DNA from: Flammeovirgaceae bacterium UBA6059
GTDB taxonomy: Bacteria > Bacteroidota > Bacteroidia > Cytophagales > Cyclobacteriaceae
NCBI GenBank assembly: GCA_002435755.1
Contig: DIYH01000024.1
Coordinates: 124,001 to 188,000 of the forward strand
Reading direction: 5' to 3'
DNA: 64,000 bases
Position numbers and translations under genes: made by a program. Within the stretch, counting starts at the first letter, position 1; each line of letters opens with the position of its first letter. This document shows positions 34,809 to 43,421 of this stretch, in pieces. The notes beneath the pieces were generated by a model. That model made no database searches. It was not told the DNA's origin and was given only the letters and a program-made list of their open reading frames with translations.

Positions 34809-35221
34809 AAAATAATAGGAGAGAAGACTACATCAACGCGTCTGTTGAGTATACGACCTTGCCAATCATCATTACTAAACCAAGGGTTTTGTTGACCAAA
34901 ATCTTTGATTTGAATGTATTCCGAAGGAATCTCCTGATTGACAAGATGTTCGAGCACGGAATAACTTCTCATTTGTGATAACCACTCATTGAATCGACGA
35001 CCCCCGATATTGTCTGTATGACTGTAAAGACTTATCTGATACTGGTCTATATCAGGGATAGAATCAAGTAGCTGGATCAGATCTTGCGCCTGCTCTTCAT
35101 CGACATACCAACTCCCACCACCAAAGAAAATGCTCGTCTGAATGATCTTACGCTCATTGACATCCTGAGCAAAAGACTGAATGGCTAAAAGCAGTCCGAC
35201 AAATAGGAGCAGTCTACGCAT
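34805..35221 (-). CDS. Small OmpA-like periplasmic protein
   Basis: 138 residues with a signal peptide (cleavage after S-F-A at about 18). The mature part is essentially one OmpA C-terminal domain: S-I-F-F, a helix, I-S-L-Y-S-H-T-D-N-I-G-G, then S-Q-M-R-S-Y-S-V-L-E-H-L, D-F-G-Q-Q-N-P and N-R-R-V-D-V. This fold binds peptidoglycan, and the T-D and R-R-V-D positions that grip diaminopimelate are kept. There is no beta barrel or lipobox, so it is a free periplasmic domain. The 3' end overlaps the opposing membrane-protein gene by four bases. Confidence 0.75.
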   Translation of the reverse strand: MRRLLLFVGLLLAIQSFAQDVNERKIIQTSIFFGGGSWYVDEEQAQDLIQLLDSIPDIDQYQISLYSHTDNIGGRRFNEWLSQMRSYSVLEHLVNQEIPSEYIQIKDFGQQNPWFSNDDWQGRILNRRVDVVFSPIIF

Positions 35222-35319
35222 ATTACAATATAACGATTGAAGATCACTTTTTGATTTTCCAGCTACTCAGAAACTGTTAATAGTGATCACAAGGTGCATA
35301 ATTGAAGTAACTTGCAGTA

Positions 35320-35976
35320 ATGAAATCAATCAACTGGAAAGATCATCTCGTCAACCTTTTTGTCGTAATTCTGGGTATATCTATTGCTTTTTACCTTGAA
35401 GGTTGGCGTGAAGACCGTCGTGATCGCAGACTGGAGATCAAGTACCTCAATGATCTGGCGCTGGACCTAGAGTACGATGAGCAGTTGCTAGATACATTAC
35501 TCATAGTTGATACTAAGAATATAGCAAAGATCGAAGATATACTGGATCGGTCTGCTAACGGTACTCGTATGGACTTTGATGGGACTTTTCTTGATTTGGT
35601 GTATTACGTTCCTTTTACACCTAAGTCAGTGACGTATGAGACTATTGTCAACGCAGGAAGACTTGAGGTAATATCAGCTTATGAAGTGCAGAACAATGTG
35701 GTTTTTTTATACAATCAACTTTATGGGGGAGTGTCCGCCTGGGATGGTTACATGGCGGACCATATCAATGTATACACTAAACCGTTGACTGTCAAAGGCG
35801 TCAGGATCAAAAGTGATAAGATCAGCGCATCACTATTGCGTGATCAGGAGTATATCAATGCATTGGTGATCCATAAGAACATGCTCGCTTCATCTATGGA
35901 ACTCAGGAAACAGACACTTGCTCATGTGCGTCTTACTCGGCAGATGTTGGTCACTAGAAAAGAGAGGTTAGAATAA
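35320..35976 (+). CDS. DUF6090-like membrane-anchored protein
   Basis: 218 residues. One N-terminal membrane segment (about 9-25) is followed by G-W-R-E-D-R-R-D-R-R and a mostly helical remainder. The beginning N-W-K-x-H-L-x-N-L-x-V-V-I-L-G-I-S-I-A-F is typical of the DUF6090 family of Bacteroidota, whose function is unknown. The stop is directly followed by the ATG of the next gene without any gap, so the two are cotranscribed. Confidence 0.65.
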   Translation: MKSINWKDHLVNLFVVILGISIAFYLEGWREDRRDRRLEIKYLNDLALDLEYDEQLLDTLLIVDTKNIAKIEDILDRSANGTRMDFDGTFLDLVYYVPFTPKSVTYETIVNAGRLEVISAYEVQNNVVFLYNQLYGGVSAWDGYMADHINVYTKPLTVKGVRIKSDKISASLLRDQEYINALVIHKNMLASSMELRKQTLAHVRLTRQMLVTRKERLE

Positions 35977-36501
35977 ATGGACCTGAGAACAACTTTACTC
36001 TCTCGACATTCTAAAGAGCATACATTACGCGTAGCAGATCAAGTCATTGAGGAGGGTCTATTTGATAAGCTTATGTACCATTTTCTTCATGATACTGGGG
36101 AGGGGTACAGGATAACACAAAGAGCAGCGGCTATTGTCAATGAGGTCTGCGAACGAAAGCCTGAATGGCTTGAGCCGTATTATGAAAGAGTTATCCTAAA
36201 CCTAAGGAATGATGTGCATGATGCAGTAAAGCGTAACACAGTGAGACTGTTGCAGTTCCATGACATCCCTGAAGACTTGCTTGGAGAAGCTGCTGATGTC
36301 TGTTTTAAACTGCTTGAATCGGCCAAAGAACCTGTTGCTATCAAAGTTTTTTCTATGACAGTGCTTTTCAACATTGTAAAACGGGTGCCTGAACTCAAAT
36401 CCGAATTGGAATATATGATTGAGGAGCAAATGCCCTATGGGTCGGCTGGTTTTGTATCCCGTGGCAAGAAGATATTGAAAGCACTTAAATCCATCGGCTG
36501 A
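35977..36501 (+). CDS. HEAT-like helical repeat protein
   Basis: 174 residues, all alpha-helical by composition, without signal peptide or membrane segment. Pairs of helices with V-K-R-N-T-V-R-L-L-Q and P-V-A-I-K-V-F-S-M-T-V-L-F-N-I look like HEAT/armadillo repeats, which usually mediate protein contacts. No named family was recognised. The ATG starts immediately after the DUF6090-like stop codon, so the two products may be linked in function. Confidence 0.65.
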   Translation: MDLRTTLLSRHSKEHTLRVADQVIEEGLFDKLMYHFLHDTGEGYRITQRAAAIVNEVCERKPEWLEPYYERVILNLRNDVHDAVKRNTVRLLQFHDIPEDLLGEAADVCFKLLESAKEPVAIKVFSMTVLFNIVKRVPELKSELEYMIEEQMPYGSAGFVSRGKKILKALKSIG

Positions 36502-36587
36502 CCGTACAGCACTCAAAACCCGCTTCTTGTAGATAACTCATGGATAGGAGTTGACGATTTTCCTAGCTTCCGGAAAATTTTGATGTC

Positions 36588-39500
36588 ATGAAGCCCACCT
36601 CGTACCTTCCATTTTTTGTATTAATATATATCTCGCTATCGCAAGATGTAGCAACAGCCCAATCCATTCCGCGCGAGGAACTGTCTGCGATGGAGTACCG
36701 ATTTATAGGACCGTTTCGTGGAGGTAGAAGTACTGCGGCAACTGGTGTGCCAGACCAGATCTTCACTTACTATATGGGTACAACTGGTGGCGGGGTTTGG
36801 AAGACTATTGATGGCGGGAATAGTTGGAGCAATATTTCGGACGGCTACATTCCGGTAGGCTCGATAGGCGCTGTTGAAGTGGCACTCTCGGATCCGAATG
36901 TGGTGTACGTGGGAACAGGATCTGCTGACCCTAGAGGCAATGTTTCTACCGGAAAGGGAGTATACAAAAGTACAGACGCTGGTGAGACCTGGTCGTATAG
37001 CGGATTGGAGAGAGCCGGGCAGATTGGGCGAATTCAGATCCATCCTGGTAACCCTGATCTAGTTTATGCCGCAGTGCAAGGCAATATTTTCGGCCCTACT
37101 CCTGATCGTGGGATTTACCGTAGTAGCAACGGCGGTCAGGATTGGGAAAAGGTCTTGTTCGTGAATGATAGCACAGGTGCCAGTGAATTGATCATGGACC
37201 CTAATAATCCCCGTGTGTTGTATGCAGGCTTTTGGCAGGTGGAGAGAAAGCCGTGGACCATGATCGATGGGGGACGAGGAAGTGGTGTCTATAAATCAAC
37301 TGATGGCGGTGATACATGGGAAAGACTTTCTGGTAAGGGAGGATTACCCGATGGTATCATTGGCAAAGTTGGTATAGCCGTATCTCCTGTCAATTCCGAT
37401 AGGGTATGGGTGCTTCACGAGCACATTGAAGAGACCAAAGGTGGCCTCTATATGTCTGAGGATGGTGGCAAGAGCTGGATAAGAAGCAGTCGCGACCATC
37501 TCATCCGCCAAAGGGCCTGGTACTACTCCAGGGTCTTTGCGCATCCCACGAAGGAACAAACGATCTACATGGTAAACACCAGGTTTTATGAATCTCCTGA
37601 TGGTGGCAAGACGCTCAATAGGATAAGAACACCTCATGGCGATGATCATTTTGTCTGGATCAATCCCAAATATCCTGAATATATGATCGAGAGCAACGAC
37701 GGGGGTGCTAATGTGACGTACAATGGTGGGGAAACATGGTCTACCCAATGGAACCAGCCTACTTCTGAGATATACAGGGTGTCTACCGACAACCAATGGC
37801 CTTACCGCGTATACGGTGCACAGCAAGACAATACTACATTGTCATTGCCTAGCAGAGGTGGAGGGCTTCATCACGCTGCTGATGTCTATGCGGTAGGTGG
37901 GGGAGAAAGCGGGCATATAGCTGTCGATCCTCGTGATCCGGATGTGGTGTACGCAGGTACATATATAGGCATCATCTCGCGTATTGATCGATCTAAGGAC
38001 CGGTATAAGCGAGTAGGTGCTTATCCTGAACTCTATGATGGTGTGGAAGGCAGGGACTTGAAGTATCGCTTCCAGTGGAATGCTCCAATTAGGTTTTCAC
38101 CTCATGATCCTGGCACGCTTTATATCACTTCGAATTATGTCCACCGTTCAACCAATGAAGGTCAGACATGGGAGGTCATTAGTCCAGATCTTACCAGGAA
38201 CATTGACAAGTATCTCGACATCCCGGGTGAGCCGATCCAGAATGATAACACTTCGGTAGAGCTGTACTGTACTATTTTTGCCTTTGAAGAATCACCCGTC
38301 GAACAGGGTGTCTTGTGGGCGGGTAGCGATGATGGACTGGTACACATCTCTCGTGATAATGGCGCGACCTGGCAGAATATCACTCCAGATAACATGCCGG
38401 CCGAGGGAACAGTCAATATGGTCGATTTGTCAAAAAGCAAAAAGGGCAGGGCGACCATAGCAGTCTATCGCTACAGGGACAATGATTTCAAGCCATATAT
38501 ATTCCAGACCAATGATTATGGACAGAGCTGGAGATTACTCACTAATGGGCGAAATGGCATCCCCTCAGATCACTTTGTGAGAGTGGTACGAGAGGACCCG
38601 GATCGGGAAGGATTGCTTTACGCTGGCACTGAGTTTGGCATGTACATCTCCTTCGATGATGGGGCTAACTGGCAACCCTTTCAGAACAACCTGCCCATCA
38701 CACCGATCACTGATATAACCATTAAGGATAAGGATTTGGTGATTTCTACCCAGGGTCGCGCATTTTGGATTCTTGATGACCTTAGTCCTCTGCACAGTAT
38801 TACGGTAGCGGGAGAGCCACAGTTACTACCTCCGAGAACGGCATATCGAACACAGCTTGGTTCATATAGAGGAGATCTGTCGCCAGACCCGGCACCTAAT
38901 GGTGCGTTGCTTCACTATTACTTACCGGAAAATGATACCATCACCATCACTATCGAGGATGCTGCTGGCAATCCGGTCAATGAATACACTGAGATTGCTG
39001 GTAGCAAAGGGCTGAACCGATGGGAATGGGATCTGACCTATCCCAAGGCCGAACTGGTACCTGGTACATTTATCTACCTGAGTTATTCAGGAGGGCCAAG
39101 GGTGGTACCTGGGGACTACAAGGTGACGTTGACTTCCAGAGCAGTTTCCTCATCGCAGATGCTGAGTGTTAAACCAGACCCTAGATGGGAGATTGATCTG
39201 GCAGGATTTCAAGCACAGCTAGCCTTGCAGTTGGAAGTAAGAGATATGCTCACTGCAATACACGCGACTATTGGGGAGATAAGGAGCATAAGAGAACAAC
39301 TCAACAACAAAGACTTAGAAGAGCATCAGGACATCATGGAGCAGGTCAAGACTTTTCAAACTTCAATCACAGAGATAGAGGACCAGTTGATACAGACGAA
39401 AACTGAAAGTCATCAAGATCCTATTAATTACCCGGTCCAATTGGATACTCATGTTGGTTACCTCTTCTCTGTAGCACACTCACAGGAGGGAAGACCTAAT

Positions 39501-39650
39501 GATGCTATATATGACCGATTGGAAGATTTGAAAACCGAATGGTCCCAGATTAAGTCGAGTTACGATCAGTTGATTAGTGATCAGTTAAAGAAGATTGAAG
39601 GCATACTGGAAAACTCGGATATTCCCTATATTCAAATCCCAAATAGATGA
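36588..39650 (+). CDS. Large secreted BNR/sortilin-type beta-propeller protein
   Basis: 1020 residues with a signal peptide (to about 24). From residue 45 on there are many BNR/Asp-box motifs, for example S-T-D-A-G-E-T-W, S-N-G-G-Q-D-W, S-T-D-G-G-D-T-W, S-E-D-G-G-K-S-W, S-R-D-N-G-A-T-W and S-F-D-D-G-A-N-W. These build two consecutive propellers of the VPS10/sortilin, YCF48-like kind. The C-terminal 300 residues form a beta domain and a coiled-coil helix. Bacteroidota encode many of these periplasmic or outer-membrane 'glycosyl hydrolase'-named proteins, but no glycosidase residues are evident. The stop overlaps the next gene's ATG (ATGA), linking it to the DUF1080 protein. Confidence 0.83.
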   Translation: MKPTSYLPFFVLIYISLSQDVATAQSIPREELSAMEYRFIGPFRGGRSTAATGVPDQIFTYYMGTTGGGVWKTIDGGNSWSNISDGYIPVGSIGAVEVALSDPNVVYVGTGSADPRGNVSTGKGVYKSTDAGETWSYSGLERAGQIGRIQIHPGNPDLVYAAVQGNIFGPTPDRGIYRSSNGGQDWEKVLFVNDSTGASELIMDPNNPRVLYAGFWQVERKPWTMIDGGRGSGVYKSTDGGDTWERLSGKGGLPDGIIGKVGIAVSPVNSDRVWVLHEHIEETKGGLYMSEDGGKSWIRSSRDHLIRQRAWYYSRVFAHPTKEQTIYMVNTRFYESPDGGKTLNRIRTPHGDDHFVWINPKYPEYMIESNDGGANVTYNGGETWSTQWNQPTSEIYRVSTDNQWPYRVYGAQQDNTTLSLPSRGGGLHHAADVYAVGGGESGHIAVDPRDPDVVYAGTYIGIISRIDRSKDRYKRVGAYPELYDGVEGRDLKYRFQWNAPIRFSPHDPGTLYITSNYVHRSTNEGQTWEVISPDLTRNIDKYLDIPGEPIQNDNTSVELYCTIFAFEESPVEQGVLWAGSDDGLVHISRDNGATWQNITPDNMPAEGTVNMVDLSKSKKGRATIAVYRYRDNDFKPYIFQTNDYGQSWRLLTNGRNGIPSDHFVRVVREDPDREGLLYAGTEFGMYISFDDGANWQPFQNNLPITPITDITIKDKDLVISTQGRAFWILDDLSPLHSITVAGEPQLLPPRTAYRTQLGSYRGDLSPDPAPNGALLHYYLPENDTITITIEDAAGNPVNEYTEIAGSKGLNRWEWDLTYPKAELVPGTFIYLSYSGGPRVVPGDYKVTLTSRAVSSSQMLSVKPDPRWEIDLAGFQAQLALQLEVRDMLTAIHATIGEIRSIREQLNNKDLEEHQDIMEQVKTFQTSITEIEDQLIQTKTESHQDPINYPVQLDTHVGYLFSVAHSQEGRPNDAIYDRLEDLKTEWSQIKSSYDQLISDQLKKIEGILENSDIPYIQIPNR

Positions 39651-40408
39651 AAATTCTTGAAATGAAAAGTATAACCTTTTTGATTTTGCTAAGCCTGAGT
39701 GCAACAACCACGAGCTACGGCCAAGGTCGTGATCGTGACAGCCTGGAGCCAGAAGCCACTGAGGTATGGCAACTTATCGATAAGGTGACGCCTGCCAAAA
39801 CAGTTGGTGGAGCTCCTTCAGATGCAGTAGTGCTCTTTGATGGCAGTTCTCTGGATGCGTGGATACATCTAGATGGGTCTGCTGCAAAATGGGAAGTAGC
39901 GGAGGGTTCTTTTACTGTGAAAAGGGGTACGGGCGACATCAAAACAAGGGAAACTTTCGGAGATGTGCAGCTGCACATTGAGTGGATGGCCCCAACAGAG
40001 GTAGAAGGTAGTGGTCAGGATCAGGGAAATAGTGGGATTTTCCTCCAAGAACGTTATGAAATTCAAGTATTGGACAGTTACACCACTGAGACCTATGCTA
40101 ATGGGCAAGCAGGGGCGATCTACAAGCAGTACCCACCTTTGGTCAATGCCAACCGTCCTCCACTGACATGGCAGGCCTATGATATCATATTTCGCGCACC
40201 CATTTTCAGTGAAGAAGGAAGAGTCTTAGTGCCAGCTCGCATGACCGCATTCCTCAATGGAGTGTTAGTGCAGGACAATGTACGCATTTGGGGGCCTACT
40301 GAGTACAAAGGTCTTCCTGTCTATGTAGAGCATGGTAGGGCCTCTCTGAAACTCCAGGATCATGGCAACCCAGTGAAGTATCGAAACATCTGGGTCAGAG
40401 AGCTGTAA
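39647..40408 (+). CDS. DUF1080 protein (3-keto-disaccharide hydrolase-like)
   Basis: 253 residues from the ATG overlapping the preceding stop; a second ATG at 39662 gives a tighter signal peptide (cleavage near S-Y-G-Q). The mature part is a concanavalin-like beta sandwich with V-V-L-F-D-G-S-S-L-D-A-W, D-V-Q-L-H-I-E-W, G-N-S-G-I-F-L-Q-x-R-Y-E-I-Q-V-L-D-S and a C-terminal I-W-V-R-E-L. That is DUF1080, reported in other Bacteroidota to act in hydrolysis of 3-keto-sugars. The nearby GMC oxidoreductase pair could supply a keto-sugar (inference), although it is on the opposite strand. Confidence 0.83.
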   Translation: MKILEMKSITFLILLSLSATTTSYGQGRDRDSLEPEATEVWQLIDKVTPAKTVGGAPSDAVVLFDGSSLDAWIHLDGSAAKWEVAEGSFTVKRGTGDIKTRETFGDVQLHIEWMAPTEVEGSGQDQGNSGIFLQERYEIQVLDSYTTETYANGQAGAIYKQYPPLVNANRPPLTWQAYDIIFRAPIFSEEGRVLVPARMTAFLNGVLVQDNVRIWGPTEYKGLPVYVEHGRASLKLQDHGNPVKYRNIWVREL

Positions 40409-40409
40409 C

Positions 40410-40769
40410 CTACGGTACAGCCAAAAACTCTAGTTCCAGAACTGTGATTGTCTCCCCTCCTGTAGCAATCAGCACATCGCCGTATGCATTTGTATCATAG
40501 AATTTACCACTATAGTTGACAGTCATGCCTTCGGTGAAGAGAAAGTCGGGGAAGGCATCTGTGCAGATATATCCGCGATAGTTGGAGTCTATAGTACCGG
40601 GTAGATGGTAGCGGATATAATAGGCTTCATACTGATCATCAAAATGGAGGCTGGCCTGCTCATCATTGACCTCTTCAATAAATTCACCGCTGTTGTCGCA
40701 GGCCTTCTCATTTTCACCACATCCGGCAAAAAGAACAAATAGTAGAATAAACTTAGTTGTGATTTTCAT
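40410..40769 (-). CDS. Small lipoprotein of unknown function
   Basis: 119 residues from the ATG at 40769; an open frame continues upstream but without signal sequence character, so this start is preferred. The N-terminus is a lipoprotein signal with lipobox L-F-A-G-C (cysteine about 17). The mature part is a short beta-rich domain ending V-L-E-L-E-F-L. No family was recognised. It follows the terminator of the GMC operon and its stop lies one base beyond the end of the converging DUF1080 gene. Confidence 0.65.
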   Translation of the reverse strand: MKITTKFILLFVLFAGCGENEKACDNSGEFIEEVNDEQASLHFDDQYEAYYIRYHLPGTIDSNYRGYICTDAFPDFLFTEGMTVNYSGKFYDTNAYGDVLIATGGETITVLELEFLAVP

Positions 40770-40837
40770 GGCAGTCGTTTTGAGTACAAGGACACACTGA
40801 TCAACCACTTGGTTGGAAAGGACACGCCTGCAATCAA

Positions 40838-40870
40838 AACAAAAGCCCTGCTCAACACGAACAGGGCTTT
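40838..40870 (-). terminator. Terminator of the GMC oxidoreductase operon
   Basis: A perfect nine-base stem, AAAGCCCTG (40842-40850) with CAGGGCTTT (40862-40870), loop of 11. On the minus strand it is followed by TGTTTTGATT. It lies 27 bases after the stop of the gene at 40897. Confidence 0.75.
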
Positions 40871-40896
40871 CATCAAAATGGACTAGATATGGTGGA

Positions 40897-41493
40897 TCAC
40901 ATGGACCAGGTCTTACCTTCACCCGCATCAGCCAGGGGAATACACCCTTCCCATTTGGTGGGCACATACTTATGCTGCAATATCTGGGTGGCTCCCACTT
41001 CCGAGGTAAAATAACCCACTAATGTCAACTCTTTAAGCATCCAGAAAAATGGTTTCTCCGCCTTCTCGCGTCTGAAATCTACACCTCTTAGCTTCTCGAG
41101 TTCTCGATTTTTCTGCATCAGGAAAGAAAGTTTCTTGTTCTCCTCAAGGTATGCAAATGGGTCACCCATCTTTTCATCACACTCCATTTCAAACGCCTCA
41201 AACCCTTTCATAAACTTAGTCCGATCTTCCAATGAATAGATAGTACCGACCATTTCCTCTATAAACTGAGGTACCCCAATGTCCTTAGCACCGGGAGTGT
41301 CGGTCTTAGGAATAATGGTCTCTGCTACTTCCATGATAGTAACGGCCTGCTCTTTAGTAAAGAAATTGGGCATCCAGTTGGGCTCCATACTTGGCGTACA
41401 GCCATTGAGTACACCCAGCATAGTAGGCGCACTTAATGCTCCACCCATCATCAGGGCTGTTCTTTTGATTGCTTCTCTTCTATCTATTGCCAT
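40897..41493 (-). CDS. Gluconate 2-dehydrogenase subunit 3-like protein
   Basis: 198 residues. The start is a twin-arginine-like signal: D-R-R-E-A-I-K-R-T-A-L-M, hydrophobic stretch, then a cysteine. The body has the family's helical pattern with A-E-T-I-I-P-K-T-D-T-P-G-A-K-D-I-G-V-P-Q-F-I and C-terminal W-E-G-C-I-P. In gluconate dehydrogenases this small subunit accompanies and helps export the flavin subunit through Tat. The flavin subunit gene is 11 bases upstream, giving a two-gene operon closed by a terminator. Confidence 0.87.
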   Translation of the reverse strand: MAIDRREAIKRTALMMGGALSAPTMLGVLNGCTPSMEPNWMPNFFTKEQAVTIMEVAETIIPKTDTPGAKDIGVPQFIEEMVGTIYSLEDRTKFMKGFEAFEMECDEKMGDPFAYLEENKKLSFLMQKNRELEKLRGVDFRREKAEKPFFWMLKELTLVGYFTSEVGATQILQHKYVPTKWEGCIPLADAGEGKTWSM

Positions 41494-41504
41494 GATGATT
41501 AGGA

Positions 41505-43205
41505 TTAAAGATTGCGTTTTTTAAGTTCTGAAACAGCGTAATCAGCAGCGCGAGCTGTCAATGCCATGTATGTCAGTGAGGGATTTTGACAGCCTGCAGA
41601 GGTCATCGCAGCTCCATCAGTTACAAATACATTTTTTACCTCGTGTACCTGGTTCCACTTGTTGAGTACTGAGGTTTTGGGATCACGACCCATTCTGGCT
41701 GTACCCATTTCATGTATACCCAGGCCAGGACCACCCATGTCATCATAGGTCCTGACATTTTTGAGCCCCGCTACTTCAAGCATTTCTGCGGCCGAAGCTG
41801 CCATGTCTTTACGCATGGCTAGCTCATTTTCCTTAAACTCACAGTCGATGACGAAAGTCGGCAGACCATGCTTATCAAGCTTGTCGTTTGTAAGACTAAC
41901 TTTGTTTTCATGATAAGGGAGGCATTCGCCAAATCCGGTAATGCCCATCCTCCATTTGCCAGGTGTTACGATCTCCTCTTTGAGCTGCTTGCCAATACCA
42001 AGTTCTGCCACAGCGCTTTGCCAACCATTGCGACTTGCACTTCCTTGATAACCAAACCCTCTCAAGTAGTCATCTCGCTGATCAGTGATGTTTCTAAAGC
42101 GCGGGATATAGATGCCGTTAGGTCGCCTACCGTAATAGTACTGGTCTTCAAAACCATCATACTCTCCAGAAGCACCTACGCGGAAGTGGTGGTCCATTAA
42201 ATTATGACCAAGTTCACCTGATGCATTACCCATACCATCGGGATGTGCCTCGCTTTTCGAATTCATCAATATCCAGGTCGAACCAAGAGCAGAGGCATTA
42301 AGGAATACGATCTTAGCATAGAATTCTGTTGTTTCGCCTGTTTCAGCATCAAGTACGCTTACACCGGTAGCCTTCTTAGTGTCCTTGTCATAAAGTACTT
42401 CTGTCACGACGCTATTGGTACGCAGGGTCATATTACCTGTAGCTACAGCAGCTGGAAGAGTAGAACTCTGACTACTGAAGTAAGCGCCAAAAGGACATCC
42501 TCTGATACAGAGGTTTCTATATTGGCACCTGGATCGACCGTTGTGATTTTGAGAGAGGTTGGCTGTTCGGCCTATGGTCATAATACGATCATCGAAGTTC
42601 TCAGCAATTTTGTCCTTGACATGCTTCTCAAGACAGGTATAGTCCATTGGAGGTAGGAGTTTACCATCAGGTAGTTGTGCAAGTCCTTCATTCTGACCAC
42701 TTACACCTATGTGCTGCTCCACATAGTCATACCATGGTTCAAGGTCTTTATATCTGATGGGCCAGTCTACTGCTACACCCTCTTTTGCGTTAGCTGCAAA
42801 ATCCATCTCACTCAGTCGATAGCTCTGTCGACCCCATAGCAGGGACCGTCCACCTACGTGATAGCCGCGGATCCAATCAAATCGCTTTTCTTCTGTATAA
42901 GGATGCTCCGTATCTTTCACCCACCAATGCTTGGTGGAGGGTTTCATCGTATATCCGGTTCTGCTCTGAACAGAATAGTCCTTAAGTTCCTCGGCCGACA
43001 ATCTATCTCCGTTTGGTAGTTCCCATGGATTGAGATTAGTTGTAGGATAGTCTTTGATGTGTTCGACATTCCTACCTCTCTCAAGCACGAGTGTTTTGAG
43101 CCCCTTCTCAGTTAGCTCCTTGGCAGCCCAACCACCGCTGATGCCCGTTCCCACCACGATAGCATCATAGGTATTCTGCTGCTTTGCTTTCGCATTCAGA
43201 TTCAT
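41505..43205 (-). CDS. GMC family FAD oxidoreductase (sugar/alcohol dehydrogenase)
   Basis: 566 residues. The FAD-binding Rossmann motif A-I-V-V-G-T-G-I-S-G-G-W-A-A-K-E is at the N-terminus and E-R-G ends the second strand. C-R-x-x-x-x-C-x-x-G-C-P-F-G-A mid-protein may hold a cluster or metal. The C-terminal G-x-H-E-M-G-T-A-R-M-G and N-P-S-L-T-Y-M-A carry the catalytic histidine and asparagine regions. It lacks its own signal peptide and is presumably carried out by the Tat-signalled partner encoded next. Such pairs oxidise sugars or polyols and pass electrons onward. The substrate is unknown. Confidence 0.87.
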   Translation of the reverse strand: MNLNAKAKQQNTYDAIVVGTGISGGWAAKELTEKGLKTLVLERGRNVEHIKDYPTTNLNPWELPNGDRLSAEELKDYSVQSRTGYTMKPSTKHWWVKDTEHPYTEEKRFDWIRGYHVGGRSLLWGRQSYRLSEMDFAANAKEGVAVDWPIRYKDLEPWYDYVEQHIGVSGQNEGLAQLPDGKLLPPMDYTCLEKHVKDKIAENFDDRIMTIGRTANLSQNHNGRSRCQYRNLCIRGCPFGAYFSSQSSTLPAAVATGNMTLRTNSVVTEVLYDKDTKKATGVSVLDAETGETTEFYAKIVFLNASALGSTWILMNSKSEAHPDGMGNASGELGHNLMDHHFRVGASGEYDGFEDQYYYGRRPNGIYIPRFRNITDQRDDYLRGFGYQGSASRNGWQSAVAELGIGKQLKEEIVTPGKWRMGITGFGECLPYHENKVSLTNDKLDKHGLPTFVIDCEFKENELAMRKDMAASAAEMLEVAGLKNVRTYDDMGGPGLGIHEMGTARMGRDPKTSVLNKWNQVHEVKNVFVTDGAAMTSAGCQNPSLTYMALTARAADYAVSELKKRNL

Positions 43206-43310
43206 ACTTCTTCAAAGTTTTGTTTTACTGCGCAGTGCTGTTTAGGAAACACCATGCATTGAGAATATCTCAATAGTCGTAGTTAGAAAAAGTAAAATAG
43301 GGTTTTTTGG

Positions 43311-43394
43311 GCAGCTTGAAAAGCTGCTTGTTGCGAAAACTGTAAAAATGAAGCCTGTCGGTTTGGATTTTTTTAGGCAAACGTTTTCCAAACC
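43311..43394. other. Two hairpins in the gap between the GMC and acyl-CoA dehydrogenase genes
   Basis: GCAGCTT (43311-43317), loop GAA, AAGCTGC (43321-43327), and GGTTTGGA (43360-43367) with TCCAAACC (43387-43394), 19-base loop. On the minus strand neither is followed by a T-run, so they are weak terminator candidates for the acyl-CoA dehydrogenase transcript. They may instead lie in the leader of the GMC operon. Confidence 0.35.
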
Positions 43395-43421
43395 AAGAGG
43401 CTCCTGTAAAAAGGCTTATTG

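Noticed and set aside
40770..40967. Upstream extension of the small lipoprotein frame to 40967
   Set aside because: It would run through a terminator hairpin and bury the lipoprotein signal; the ATG at 40769 with its lipobox is the sensible start.
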